Shown here: piece after piece, positions 1-11,496 of the stretch | Layout of the letters: each line of letters begins with the position of its first letter | How positions within the stretch are numbered: position 1 is the stretch's first letter | Source: Rutidosis leptorrhynchoides | Lineage: Eukaryota > Streptophyta > Magnoliopsida > Asterales > Asteraceae | Reading direction: 5' to 3' | DNA: 64,000 bases | Assembly (NCBI RefSeq): GCF_046630445.1 | Contig: NC_092341.1 | Span: 29,154,001-29,218,000, forward strand | The notes under the pieces: generated by a model | The model's input: the letters and a program-made list of their open reading frames with translations, nothing else | Databases searched by the model: none | What the model was told of the DNA's origin: nothing | Program-made: the position numbers and the translations under genes

Positions 1-2854
1 CCCTCTAGTCCTGTCCTTAACGTTCTTAAACATAAACTAAATCTTGATAAAATTGTTGAAGATATACCTTGTGAAACTTGCTTAAAAGCTAAACATGTTA
101 GAGACCCCTTTCCTTTAAGTGATCATGTCACTAAAGAACTAGGTGAACTTATTCATATGGATTTGTGGGGTCCTTATAGGGTGGCTAGTAGAGAAGGATA
201 TAAATACTTCCTGACCATTGTAGATGATCATACAAGGGATGTGTGGGTTTATTTGTTAAAGACAAAAGACGAAGTGTTTGATAACTTCTACAATTATGTG
301 AACTTATTGCTTAATCAGTTTGAAAAAAGGGTTAAAATGATTAGAACTGATAATGGAACTGAGTTTGTAAATAATCAAATGAAAAAATTTATAAATGAAA
401 AGGGTATTTTACATCAAACCACCATAGCCCACACACCTCAACAAAATGGCCTTGTTGAAAGGAAACATAGACACCTTTTAAATGTGGCCAGGTCTCTTAT
501 GTTTCAGGGGGAATTCCCTTGTATCTCTGGTCTGAATGTATTCTAACTGCCACTTATCTGATCAACAGGATTCCATCCAAGGTTCTAGCAGGCTTGTCCC
601 CTTTCCAAAAGATTTATGGTTATGAACCATCTCTCTCCCACATCAGAAACTTTGGTTGTCTTGTATTTTCAAAAATTTTAGATGAAACTGATAAATTTAA
701 ACCAAGGTCTGAGAAGTGTGTTCTAATTGGTTTTTCTACTAACAAAAAGGGTTATAAGTTATGGAGTCTTGAAAACAAAAATATTTTATTTTCTAGAGAT
801 GTCAAGTTTTTTGAAAATATCTTTCCTTTTAAAAACTCAAAAACAAAAAATTGTAAGTATGACTCTGTTGTTGGTCAAACTGATCAACTTAGTTTCTTTG
901 ATTTGTTTTCTGTTCAAAACGATACCAATGTTTCTGAAAATCCCTATGATGAAGGGAGAGTTCATCCTGAAGAGCCAACTGTGATGGCAGACACTTCTTG
1001 TGATTATACAGGAAGTGGAGGTAGTCACAGTAACTCCCATGAGGATAATGGTCGTATCAATGACCTCCCTGAAGGTACTTCTAGTTTAAAAGAAAACAAT
1101 TCTGACTATTCTAATGATGAGCCTGCTGTCCTTAGAAGGTCGAATAGACAAACTGTGTTTCCTAGGAAATTTAGTGATTATGTTGTTGAGGGTAAAGTCA
1201 AATATGGGTTAGAAAAAGTTGTCAATTACTCTGCACTTAGTAAAGATAACTATTGTTTTGTGTCTAATTTAAACAAAAGCATTGAACCTACCACATATGA
1301 TCAGGCCATTAAAGATCTCAATTGGGTCAATGCTATGAACGATGAAATGACTGTTCTTCTTGAAAATAATACTTGGGTGCTTACTGATTTACCTGTTGGA
1401 AGAAAAACTATTGGATGCAAATGGATATATAAAATTAAATATAGGTCCACAGGTGAAATTGACAGGTATAAAGCTAGACTAGTTGCTAAAGGGTATAGTC
1501 AAAGGGAAGGTCTAGATTATGATGAGACTTTTTCTCCTGTTGTTAAAATGGTTACTGTTAGATGCTTGTTAACTTTAGCTGTTCAAAATAACTGGAAATT
1601 GTATCAACTTGATGTTAACAATACTTTCTTGTATGGTGATCTTGTTGAAGATGTTTATATGGAATTACCCCAAGGCTATTTTTCTGAAAAAGAAACTAGG
1701 GTGTGTAAACTTGTTAAATCCCTCTATGGATTAAAACAAGCTCCTAGAAAATGGAATGAAAAATTGTCCATGACCCTAAAAGAACATGGCTTCGTACAAA
1801 GTATGAGCGACTACTCTTTATATGTTAAGGAGTCTGGATTTGTCTTCTTGGCTGTTTTGGTCTATGTTGATGATATGATTGTTACTGGAAATGATGATAA
1901 TGAGGTTTGTAAGTTTAAAAAAATTTTAAAAACTAAATTTCATATTAAGGATCTAGGTGAATTAAAGTATTTTCTTGGAATTGAAGTTTTAAAAACTGAA
2001 ACTGGTATATGTTTGTCTCAAAGAAAATACTGTGTTGAACTTCTTGATGAGTTTGGCTTGGTAGTAAACCTGTTGGTGCTCCTCTTGAATCAAACCTTGT
2101 TATTAATCCTGACCCATCTGTCCATGACAAAGAACTCACTGATGTTACTAAATATCAACAACTGATTGGGAAATTAATATATCTCACCATGACAAGGCCA
2201 GATATCTCTTTTACTGTCTAGTGTCTTAGTCAGTTCATGCACAAACCCTTACAATCTCATCTAAAGATTGCTATGAGGCTTCTAAGATACTTAAAAGGCT
2301 CTCCAGGTAAAGGTATTGTCATCTCAAAATCTGGCAAGACTTCTCTCTCTGCCTATGTTGATGCTGATTGGGGTAAGTGTTTAAGCACTAGAAAATCTAT
2401 TACTGGTTACTCCATTTTTTTACATGGCTCTTTGGTTTCTTGGAAAAGCAAGAAACAAGCCACTGTATCCAGATCCTCCACAGAATCTGAATACAGGGCT
2501 ATGGCCTCTGTTACATGTGAACTCATGTGGATTTTGAAAATTTTAAATGATCTTAAAATAAAAAACATTTTACCTGTTGACCTTCATTGTGACAATAGGT
2601 CTGCTATTCAAATAGCAGCCAACCCTGTATTTCATGAAATAACAAAACACTTTGAAATTGACTTGCACATTGTGAGAGATAAGTGTAACTCTGGGGTTAT
2701 TAAAATTGTTAACATTAAGTCTGAAGAACAAATTGCTGATATTTTCACTAAAGGGTTGGGCATTGGTCAACACTCTTATCTTTGTGATAAGCTTGGGCTC
2801 ATTGATTTATTTCAGGCTAAGATTGAGGGGATGTTAAAATTATTCAATCGTTAG
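1..2854 (+). pseudogene. copia pol polyprotein, frameshifted (integrase, RT, RNase H)
   Basis: The frame is open from base 1, ahead of the first Met at 157, and shows a CETC zinc-finger half, then an integrase core with MDLWGPYR, the TDNGTEF motif and QQNGLVERKH. Near 515-530 the frame changes by one base; the continuation (519-2165) holds the integrase tail and a copia reverse transcriptase with KWIYKIKY, ARLVAKGYSQ, LYGLKQAPR and the active-site YVDDM. A second change near 2060 moves the frame again. In that third frame a TAG at 2219-2221 interrupts just before RNase H. RNase H (2237-2854) keeps YVDADW, SRSSTESEYRAM and the ADIFTKGL tail. The domains are recognisable throughout, so the damage is recent relative to the family. 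No restored product is implied. Confidence 0.93.
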
Positions 2855-3342
2855 CCTGATGTTCTTCCCTTCTTTCTCTTATTGTGTGATCAGGTTGTTT
2901 GTAGGTTGGTCCATGTTGGTTGCTGTTGGGCTTGTGATCTTGCTCGTGGGCCTGTTGTTGGTTCAAGAGCATTGGACCGTTTCTTTTGTTATTGGGCCTC
3001 CTGTGTGCTGTACAGCTCATCCCCTCTTATCCGTTGCATTATTCCCTTTTTTGGCTGATTTGCAGCCTACAGCTGGAAAGATACAAAGATGCATACAGCA
3101 TGATTTCTCTTTTTCTCTTTATGGTTGTTTATTTATCATGGGTGCTACCTATCGTGTGTAATAATTATGATCATCATCATTCATTTTTTAATCTATTATT
3201 TTCTCTTTCAATTGTAATTGATCTCTGCTTGAGAGACTCTCTCTTGTGTCACTGTGATAATAATAATCTTGGCAAGTGCCAAGTTCTTCAACTCTAATCG
3301 TTAATTGGAAGAATATGTGGGTTTGATTCATTAATTTTTACA
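2832..3342 (+). repeat. copia 3' LTR
   Basis: The LTR starts TGTTAAAA directly after a purine run (attgagggga, about 2822-2831) acting as polypurine tract, and ends TTTTTACA. The two ends form a near-perfect short inverted repeat, as expected for copia LTRs. Length is 511 bp. A gagagactctctcttgtgtcac stretch near the end resembles the usual R/U5 zone. It begins 23 bp before the RNase H stop codon, so pol runs slightly into the LTR. Reading frames inside are spurious. Confidence 0.85.
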
Positions 3343-3719
3343 CTCCTCCTTCAACAACAATTTTGATTGGTGACGGGTTTCTTTTCTAACGTTATCTCTA
3401 ATAGGGAACTAAAATTTGACAATGAACAAAACAATGGAATGAGCCATAATATGAACGCTATATTCACAACACAAAGACTAAAATTCAAGGAAACTTTTTA
3501 TTCCTGAATTCCATTCCATTAAACCATAATTACACAACATTAAACATACTTATGTACAATGAGAGATGAAGATTAATACCATCATCTCCACAACTTTTTA
3601 TATACAAATTACAGACACTCAAATTAACAATTATACGGAGTAATTAACAATTATTGATCACAAATGGTGATGAAAAACCAATGGACCACATCCTCCAATT
3701 ATTATCATCTATTTTCAGA
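3343..3719. other. 3' flank of the J8 gene
   Basis: About 380 bp lie between the copia LTR end and the J8 stop codon. The stretch should hold the J8 3' untranslated region on the minus strand. It is AT-rich and no repeats or coding motifs were seen. The base composition gives several possible AATAAA-like signals on the minus strand (for example near 3496), none clearly preferred. Confidence 0.5.
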
Positions 3720-4409
3720 TCAGATGTAAGGATTAATATGCGAAGAATAGTCCCTGATTCCAGCACCTTCCCATCCCATCCATTCCTCCCACATGTCCCA
3801 ATCTGGATCGTCCATTCCTCTCATCGGTTCATCTATCCCCTCATCCGACGGTCCATACATATCTATCTCCCTCACCACACTTGTTTCATCTCTTAAATTA
3901 CTCATCACCATCTGTTCATTTCAAAAAATAATATCATTACTAAATCAATAAAAAAAAAAAATACTAAATCAATAATTATAACTACTGCAAGTATCATCTA
4001 ACTTAATTGCAAAACGTACATCGTAAGCTTCATTGATTTGATGAAACTGAACACCGCAATTGCTTCCTCTGCATACGTCCGGATGATACTGAAATTTGAT
4101 CCAAAACACAATTAGTTTGATCATATTAATTACTATAAAATTGGGAGGTTTATGAATTAATTAATGAAAACATTAATTTACCTTCAAAGCTAACTGTCTG
4201 AATGCTTTTCTGACCTCAGATTCAGAAGCATCAGGACGAATACTCAAAGTTTTGTACGGATCTGAAGAAACAGGACTCGTAGCCACACAACTAACCCTAA
4301 ACCCGCGGTTTTCTTTCCTTTTGCGAGAGTTTCTCAATTTTCCGAACGATGACGATGATGACGTCGCTGATGACACGTATCCGTTGATCAATCCAGCCGC
4401 ACTCGCCAT
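3720..4409 (-). CDS. J8: plastid J-domain protein, DNAJ8-type (three exons)
   Basis: Minus-strand gene with exons 4409-4182, 4088-4020 and 3911-3720, giving 162 residues; Arabidopsis chloroplast DnaJ8 has about the same length. Donors (AAG|GTAAAT at 4182/4181, GAT|GTACGT at 4020/4019) and acceptors (TTTCAG, AACAG) are canonical and both introns are phase 0, so all three exons read in one frame. Residues 1 to about 45 are Ser/Arg-rich and fit a plastid transit peptide. The J domain begins near residue 50 ([14 protein letters not shown]) and has its HPD motif at residues 78-80, at the start of exon 2. The C-terminal tail ends in a block typical of this family ([22 protein letters not shown]). 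J proteins stimulate Hsp70 ATPase; J8 is a small stromal member. There are no internal stops. This is the only host gene I am sure of. Confidence 0.93.
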
Positions 4410-4463
4410 AATTTTTTATGATTTTGTAATTTGAGATATATGAAATTGAACCTGTGGTAATTG

Positions 4464-4472
4464 ATTTATATA
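4464..4472 (-). promoter_or_regulatory. probable TATA box of J8
   Basis: On the minus strand TATATAAAT lies about 55 bp ahead of the J8 start codon (4409). A start site about 30 bp downstream would give a leader of roughly 25-30 nt. Assigned by position and sequence only. Confidence 0.5.
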
Positions 4473-5166
4473 TGTGCGCTTGTGTATGAAAACCTGGATT
4501 ATATAAGATGTGAAATAGCGATCCAAAGAAGAAGATATTTGACTCGATCTGAATATAAACAATTAATTATATAATATTATTAATTTATCAAATAATTCAA
4601 TAAACGATTCCGTTACGAAGAGTTGAATAAAATTATAATACAGAATTATGGATTAAATAATTTGGTCGTTTTGTTGGAGTGAAAGAAAAGGTCAATAATG
4701 GAAGAAATGGCATCCGTTGGGGTTATAGATATAGGCCAAGATAACAGGATATAATAGTGTGTGTTTAGGTGTTGTATGTGATATAGGTTGTAGGTCCTTA
4801 TCCTTTGTGGTCACTGATGGATGCTTGTGAAATGATGACGTGTCTTTCAACCTTTTGTGGTTTACTTATGGTTTATCGCTTCCCTTGTATACGGGATTAC
4901 GGTCCTAGTCAGCTTATTGCTTGTGGCTTTGGTAATCTACTTTATACGGAGTATTTAGTTATACTACCTTTAACTTTTCTGTATTTACATAAACGACCGC
5001 AAGTTTTGTAGACTTACATATAGATTCATTTGTATTAACTTCACTTGTACGTGATTATAAGAAACTTAGTTGATTAAAAATATTGATTGTGTAATAGAGA
5101 ATTCTATAAGTTTTATTTATTAACGATTCGTATTTGATTGAATAGATATTAATGTCTTTTTTAGTT
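4473..5166. other. AT-rich intergenic DNA
   Basis: Upstream region of J8 on the minus strand. It has no convincing coding frame, TE termini or RNA gene. The short open frame near 4805-5011 has no recognisable motif. Confidence 0.5.
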
Positions 5167-5354
5167 TATTTGTTTGTACACTTTGTGGTTAGATTTGAAT
5201 GTAGATAAAATATCACAAAATTGAAGCAAGTTGTCTAAAGTTTGTTTTATTTATCCTTTTTATTTGTTTGTACACTTTGTGGTTAGATTTGAATGTAGAT
5301 AAAATATCACAAAATTGAAGCAAGTTGTCTAAAGTTTGTTTTATTTATCCTTTT
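5167..5354. repeat. 94-bp perfect tandem duplication
   Basis: A 94-bp unit beginning tatttgtttgtacac is repeated head to tail (5167-5260 and 5261-5354). I see no mismatches between copies, so the duplication is recent. It contains no coding sequence. Confidence 0.9.
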
Positions 5355-6194
5355 TTCCCATACATAAAGATACATCATATATAGGTGCTTTTAGATAAGA
5401 ACGACGGTGGCAAAAAGAGAGATAAACTTAGGTCATGTCGTTGTATGATATAATGGTAATGGTTATGGTTTTATACTAGATATTTGTGTACATCTAGTTT
5501 AAACTTGACGTGTTTTGTAAGATCTAGTGACGTTCATATCTACTCGATAAAACAATTTTTTGAAAAGTCTCTAAAGTCATTTTATATTTTCATAAAATTA
5601 ACTACAACTATAAAAGTACCGAATAACATTAAGCCTACATTTTTCAAAACATCTAAATAACACTTGTGTACTCTAATACATGTAGTGAACAGAAGTTCTA
5701 TATATAGATATAGATATTAGATAAAAGAAAGATTAATACTGTATATATTTGAAGTTGTGATGTGATCTAGCGGTTGGTGGTCTGCCTTCATTAGTTTACT
5801 TAACAAGAAATTTTTTTATTTTTCTGAATGGAAATCATGTTGGAAGAGGGCTTTCTCCTCTCGCTGCAAGAAAATCCCTTTCATCGATCTTGATCATATG
5901 TTTACAACTCACCTTTTTGTTTCTCCTTCACACGTAATAACTGAAATTACTCAAAACGTTTTTGGAAACAAAAAAACTAATTAATAAACCAAAAATTATA
6001 CTTGCATTACATATATAATATTAAAAGAACGGGGTTAGGACGACAATAGATTAAAACACCAGGGTGCTTCACGTAAAATATAGTTTCCATGCAACAGCGG
6101 AACACGTGTATTGGCACTAGCAAATGGATTTATTTAATTGGTCAAGAAAAACTACACTTTTAACTCTTTTTGCCGGGAGTTAGTGGATAATTGG
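5355..6194. other. AT-rich intergenic DNA
   Basis: No gene, repeat structure or TE end could be supported here. A short less AT-rich patch (5760-5930) has no sustained frame. Confidence 0.5.
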
Positions 6195-6707
6195 TCTCTC
6201 AATTACTACTGTTACTATTACTATATATTAAACAAAAATAATGAATAGGATTAGAGTCAGATTCGTCTTTTTATTTATTTTACTGTATCAACGGAATCAA
6301 TGTAATCCGTTAATACTGTAGTAACGGAATTACTGTAGCAACGGAATCACTTTAGCAACGGTACTGTAACAATTTTTTTTTCGGTTCGTTTACTGTAGCT
6401 TTTTTCTTTCTTTATATTTTTCTCTACCCGTTATAACAATTTTTATTTTATTTTTTGGTTTCCTTTATATTTTTCTCCACAAAATAACGACTTAATTGCG
6501 TTACATTTTTAAAAGTCAACAATTCCATAGCGAAACGCGGAGATATTTAAAATAACATTTAAATCTTTCATGGGTTATAGCTTTTAGTTCAACTCGAATT
6601 GCGCTTCAACGACATCATCGTTAGTCACGAAATAATTTTACAAACTAAACGCAATAAAATACATTGAAAACCGAATTTCCGGCGCGAAGCGAGGGTTCCA
6701 CAACTAG
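6195..6707 (+). mobile_element. candidate non-autonomous Helitron, about 0.5 kb
   Basis: The right end has the classic Helitron layout: a GC-rich hairpin-like stretch (ggcgcgaagcgagg, 6681-6694) followed about 10 bp later by CTAG with a T after it (6704-6708). The left end is TC-rich and runs into tactatatattaaac, like many plant Helitron 5' ends, but the expected A before the TC is absent, so the exact left border is uncertain. Inside are imperfect repeats of a tactgtagcaacgga motif (6283-6370). No Rep/helicase is encoded. Confidence 0.5.
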
Positions 6708-7954
6708 TTAAGATAAAAGGATAAAATTGTGAACAAGTTTTTGAGATAGAATTACACGCTGATGAGAGTATGAGACTAGTCACTAGTCAATTTGTGCGAA
6801 GTAGTTGAATTTTTCCGAATTCAACTTAATTATACTCTAAATTTGATATCTTACTACCGAGAAACCAATAATTCAATTCTTAATTTAACATTAACAAAAT
6901 AACGTAAGTTTTGATATCATATCATAATGAACATTAAAAAAATTAATGAATAAGATTGCAGTTCCAATAACATAAGTCCAAGTTCTAATTACTTACTTTA
7001 ACCACGTGACATTATCGATGTTTGTTGTATCTCTTCAAAAATAGAGAGTTCTTTAAATTAAAAATGGAAATAAAAATATAAAATATTCGATCTTATCCAG
7101 ATGTCTAACACACCATCATTCAATGGAGTCGTTATCTTCAATTGCATGATGGAACTGATCGAATACAAATGATCGTACATATTGTTAGCTGTAATTACAA
7201 CATTCACGAGTACGTTTAGGCCAATGTCTATCGTACTTTCATAGAACTTCTCTCTTTCACCTTAACGCCATATTAGCACAAATATAACATTTTTTTTCAC
7301 AAATTTCTCCTATCATAAACTTCACCACCCAACTTTACCCATTTTTAATTATTTTTAAACACAAAATATAAATATAAATATAAATAACATTATTAAACTA
7401 ATAAATAAAATTAAAACATTACATTAATTGAAATTAAAACATTACATTAATTAAATTATACATTACATAAAAAAATAGAAAAACGGTACATAAATTAAAA
7501 AAAAAACAATTAATTATTCGAGAGGCGTTGTGTCGTCTTGATCTTCGTCTTCGTTTTTGTTTTTGTCTTCGTCGGGTGCCAATACCAATATCATACTTTT
7601 ACGGCATTTTAGAAAGAAAAAAAATCTCGTTTGGGCAACAATAGGTTGTTGGTTGTGTTGAGAATTTTGAACGATTTACTCATTCTTTTCATTATTTATT
7701 TAAACGCTTTACACATTCTTCCCTTTTCTTTTTGTCTTTTGTGGTTCGGTTTCGAGTTGTGTTTCGGATTGTGTTTCTAGTACGATTTCAATTGTCGGCT
7801 GTTTTAAAAGTTGTGGAACGTATGGTGTTTGTTGTGAATAGAAATGTTGTTGTTGTTGTAAAATGTATGAGTAAGGTGGTGGTTGTTATGAACAAGAATT
7901 GAGGGTTCGCGCGTTGCTGATATATGGTTTATGCGATTTTAACGCAAGCTATCG
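6708..7954. other. AT-rich intergenic DNA with small repeats
   Basis: AT-rich sequence with a short tandem aattaaaacattacatta repeat (about 7409-7450). At 7520-7575, on the minus strand, an acidic Asp/Glu/Lys-rich stretch ends in a stop; it might be the tail of a degraded transposase-associated protein, but it is too short to name. Confidence 0.4.
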
Positions 7955-8150
7955 ATTTAGACGGCACATTTTACTTCATGTTTTTTGGGGCATACAAACT
8001 ACAGCCAAAAACAATTATAGCCTCCAAAAACGACAATCATATATGTATACATTTGTGTATGTAATCATTTAGACGACACATTTTACTTCATGTTTTTTGG
8101 GTCATACAAACCGAAGTGGCATCCAAAAACGGCCATCATTTGTTGATTGG
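7955..8150. repeat. imperfect 112-bp direct duplication
   Basis: A block starting atttagacggcaca (7955) recurs at 8067 with substitutions and a small deletion; both contain ttttacttcatgttttttgg and a ccaaaaacg stretch. It is older than the 94-bp duplication because the copies have diverged. Confidence 0.75.
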
Positions 8151-9205
8151 CCATATCATATAGTTAAATTACATGGCAGAGTGTGTTTCAAATAATAAAA
8201 ACAAAAATATAAAATTAATAAAAAAAATGATACAACAAACCTAAACCATTAAGCTAAAGTGAAAGATAGAGAGAAATATTTGAGTGCGAGAAACAACTGA
8301 CGACGTCATAGATAACGGGATCAAATCCTAGTCAAAAGTTCCATTCATGGACAATTCGAACTTGAATAGTACCTCTATAAGAAACTTGAGTCTCCGTTCT
8401 CTTTGACAATCTAAAATACGTAACATTAGAGGAAGTTCGATAGACACAATTCGAGTAGAACTAACAAAATTGTGTTTAATAAGTTTCATGTGTTTAATAC
8501 CTACAAGCCCATAAGACCACGTGCATTCTCTATCCACCAATCCATATCTATCTGAAATCTGAAATAATAAAGCAAAATACTTGATCATTTCAAGTTCTAA
8601 CCAGTGTAAAAAAACAGTCAACCAATAAGTCAACATACATAGGCAATTCTAGATAATAGTTAAACAATGATATAGTTCTAAAAGAAAAAAGAAAGGTACT
8701 TTTTTTATCAACCCAACCCTCAATGCCTTAACAATTATCAATCATAAAGCATATAAAAGATAAAACATATTCATGAGGGCACTTGTCAACAATCAAGTTT
8801 AATTATTCATGTGGACTGTTCAAACTTTAAAAATTCAAACACAAATATAAACCGTTTGATTAATTATTCAGCATAGCATAGATATCACTTATCACTTAGA
8901 TTCCCGATCGAGTACTACTTGAGTAGCGTTTTGCAACCTTGTCAGTCAACCTGATTAAATACCTCTTACAGTTCTACAACTATATTTAATATAGACAGGA
9001 AAATTTCAGCAACATAAAACTAAATGTATATCTTGATAAAATCATATTGTTGTACATAAGCCTAAAACACCACCATTTGAAAAACAAATACATGAGTAAC
9101 CAAATATTGTGTAAATAAAACTATAACTATGCGTTGGAACGATAGATTAAGTAACATTAACAAAGCCTTTAGAATATAGTAAAAGTACATGTAAAAAAAA
9201 CTTAC
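8151..9205. other. AT-rich intergenic DNA
   Basis: Contains a 102-codon open frame on the minus strand (8328-8636) with no domain I recognise and no conserved-looking composition. I do not call it a gene. It lies downstream of the bZIP exon fossil on the same strand and could be ordinary intron-like sequence. Confidence 0.4.
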
Positions 9206-9264
9206 TTTTTTCGCAAACGGCTCTTTCTTGCAGCTTCACAGTTCTGAGCAAGCCTACGTAGTGT
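9206..9264 (-). pseudogene. TGA-type bZIP transcription factor, basic-region exon fragment
   Basis: After a TTGCAG acceptor the minus strand encodes TLRRLAQNCEAARKSRLRKK, the DNA-binding basic region of group D (TGA) bZIP factors. This segment is commonly a separate 60-nt exon. The N-x7-R spacing is kept, but the Arg expected after the Asn is Cys (CGT to TGT, a CpG-type change). The donor reads AAAAAA|GTAAG, giving 59 nt, one base short of the expected phase. I found no neighbouring exon for the leucine zipper or the C-terminal domain, so this is a captured or decayed fragment, not a working gene. Confidence 0.7.
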
Positions 9265-10286
9265 CTGCAATATATTAACAAAAAAACATCATAGTGACAA
9301 ACCTAGAATACCTGACCTAAGATTTAATTCTTTGATTTTTTGGTTACTTCCGAATCACTGCTCTTGCTCACACGTAAAAGACAACTTTTTGTCGATTCAC
9401 ACCATCGACCTCCCTAATCACAAAAGTGTATACAGAATCATTAAAATTAACATTTAGTTTATATAATCAAGATACTTTAAATATTGAGATTAAATTTATT
9501 GACTAACCTGTACATGTAACCACTTATCCACACCTTCTATAAATCCTTTATCGAACTGAAACGATGTTTACCCATTTGCCCCACTTGACCCGTTTACATA
9601 AGATCGTGAATCCATGTCGACCAACACATAAGTAAATTAGCGGGTCAAACTTGACACATGTAGGGCAAATTAATTGCAAAAGATTTAGGTTTTGTGATGT
9701 GGCAGCTTAGTAGCCAACATGGGATTTTTAACCGATGTTGGTTTGTTCTTGACCTGTAGGATGACATAAATTAGTATTAATTGTAATAAATCCTAATACC
9801 ATAGCATATATATTTCAAACAAAGAAGATCATTACATCTGTTATAAATAAAATGAAAAGATGTTACACTTACAAGCATGATCCCAAAAAATGTTGAAAGA
9901 AATAAAGCTTTCAACTTTCTGCACTAAACATGAGACAACAGTAAGATGCACCCACAAATACTCATATTTTATCTACCTTTACTTCTTTAATCGCTATCAA
10001 TCATAACAGTTTACAGAATATACATACAATTTTTTTTTTTTTTAATTGTATATACTACTCTTAACTACGACTTTATGATTAAATTGACAATTCTCATTAT
10101 TACTAATTCTCTTCGAATGGAACTGCAGGCCCAAAACCTAATACTCATTTGAATGAACTCACCACCATTGATCCACCTGACTCTCATTCAATTATTGTTT
10201 TCCTTAATCATATCAATTAATACCAAAAACATGTAGTTATTATCACATGCTAGCTAATATTGTGTTTTAGAAAAGCAATACCTTCA
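9265..10286. other. intergenic DNA with possible exon fossils on the minus strand
   Basis: Two short stretches look spliced on the minus strand: about 9510-9560, ending TTACATGTACAG|GTTAG, and 9918-9873, preceded by GTGCAG and followed by CTT|GTAAGTG. Neither has a recognised product and their phases do not clearly join. The rest is AT-rich. Confidence 0.3.
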
Positions 10287-10709
10287 TTATATATAAAACC
10301 AAGATGCAACAAAGGAGACGCTTTGGTGAACATCCAGACCCCATTTAGGATCACAAAGAGCAGCTAGCAAATACACTTGAAATACAAACAACATGATACC
10401 TAATGATCCAAATCGTATAACAGTGAGCAAATTTTAAGTAAAACATTTACCACATATCTTAAAAAAATGTTAAATTAAACGCTAAAAAGTAGCACATACC
10501 ATTGCAACCTCCGATCCTCCATCTAATACAAGCCCACTTTCTCAAATCATACAAAAAGATAGCATATGGGTGATTGAATCTATTGCTTTCCAATAAATAA
10601 ATGATAAAAACAAAGAAAATAAGTCCTGAAACTCACAAAATCATATCAGTAGAGTGATTACGAATTTGGTAAGCTCTTCTTTTCCTCCCATATTCAGTGG
10701 TCATAAAAT
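10287..10709 (-). other. candidate small spliced reading frame (three exons), function unknown
   Basis: On the minus strand, 10709-10637, 10579-10500 and 10375-10287 are each bounded by usable sites (CTGCAG acceptor and TTTT|GTGAG donor; AATAG and AATG|GTATGT; TTCAAG). The intron phases agree, so one frame runs through all three to a TAA at 10287-10289. Starting at the ATG in the first exon it would give about 78 residues, Arg/Lys-rich at first (EYGRKRRAYQIRNH) and then more hydrophobic. I do not recognise the protein. A possible upstream leader exon (near 10885-10830, ending AAG|GTATTC) is not in a matching phase. It may be a real small gene, the end of a decayed one, or chance. Confidence 0.3.
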
Positions 10710-11349
10710 CTGCAGTTCACTTGAGCCGTAAGGCTTGTTAGTAAAATGAGCTTATTAAATAAAATATGTACAAACTATTAATCAGATAATTGAATTATTC
10801 AAGATTAGAAATCGTATGAAACGAATACCTTAATCAATTTAGAAGCACCATGAACCCGATGATAGCTGTCGTTCATCGATGCACTGCAGTTCGAAGAACT
10901 TATGATCTCTTCGAACTTATGATCTGGTTACAGACCTGCAAACGATTCGAAAATTGCGTGAAAGAGAGTTATAATATATATTGAAACACAAATAGTGAAA
11001 GAGAGGGAGAGGTACCTGATACGAAGAGGTTTGTGTTGGGGTGACCTTCACCCTTTCCCACGTAGGTTGGAGAGGCAAAAACAAAGCCCATATATGTGGC
11101 TTGATACCTCTTCCTCACAGGACGCGTTTTAAATCCGTGAGGTCAGTTGAGTCGCTGGTAAAAAAGGAAAGTCAGTAGATACAGTTGAGAATTATCAGGG
11201 TGGAGGTGAGGTTGAAGGTAAGGCGGCAAGGGAGAAAGTATGGTTGAGTGCATAGAGATGTAGGGGCAAGGGGGCGTCCGCACCCAGTGGATTTACAATT
11301 TTTCAGTGTAAATTTTTTGAATTTTTCGACTTTGCCCCAGTAGATTTTT
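10710..11349. other. intergenic DNA; possible short LTR/promoter-like fragment at about 11020-11130
   Basis: On the minus strand 11130-11020 reads like a widespread plant LTR-type promoter fragment: aaacgcgtcctgtgagg, then gaggtatcaagcc, a TATA-like acatatatggg, and caacctacgtggg. No paired LTR or target duplication was found, so the label is tentative. The rest shows no gene. Confidence 0.35.
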
Positions 11350-11496
11350 TTTTGCCCCAAAACCTACATATTTTGCCCCGGAATCTTCAAATGTTGTCCA
11401 AAAACATCCAAATTTTGCACGAAAACCTTCAAATTTTGCTCCAAAACCTCTATATTTTGCTAAAAAATCTCCATATTTTGCCAAAAAATTGCTACG
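11350..11496. repeat. 21-bp minisatellite, seven units
   Basis: Seven consecutive 21-bp units of the form TTTTGCcccAAAAcCTncAta start at 11350, 11371, 11392, 11413, 11434, 11455 and 11476 with no spacing slip. Because 21 is a multiple of three, both strands are open: the plus strand reads a seven-residue repeat (L-x-x-N-L-x-I). No start context or conserved domain supports translation. Confidence 0.85.

Larger units (their letters stand above)
1..3342 (+). mobile_element. Ty1/copia retrotransposon, 3' portion (pol remnant plus 3' LTR)
   Basis: The element enters from the left edge in mid-pol and ends with a complete 3' LTR. The order is integrase zinc finger, integrase core, reverse transcriptase, RNase H, polypurine tract and LTR, which is the copia order (integrase before reverse transcriptase). 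Its pol is broken by two frame changes and one stop, so this copy cannot make a full polyprotein. The 5' LTR, gag and protease lie outside the window, so neither the target duplication nor the LTR age can be checked. Confidence 0.93.

Noticed and set aside
2859-3297. Two overlapping hydrophobic frames in the copia LTR
   Set aside because: They lie inside the LTR after the RNase H stop and match no LTR-element protein.
8328-8636. 102-codon minus-strand frame
   Set aside because: No start or splice context, no recognised domain, isolated in AT-rich DNA.
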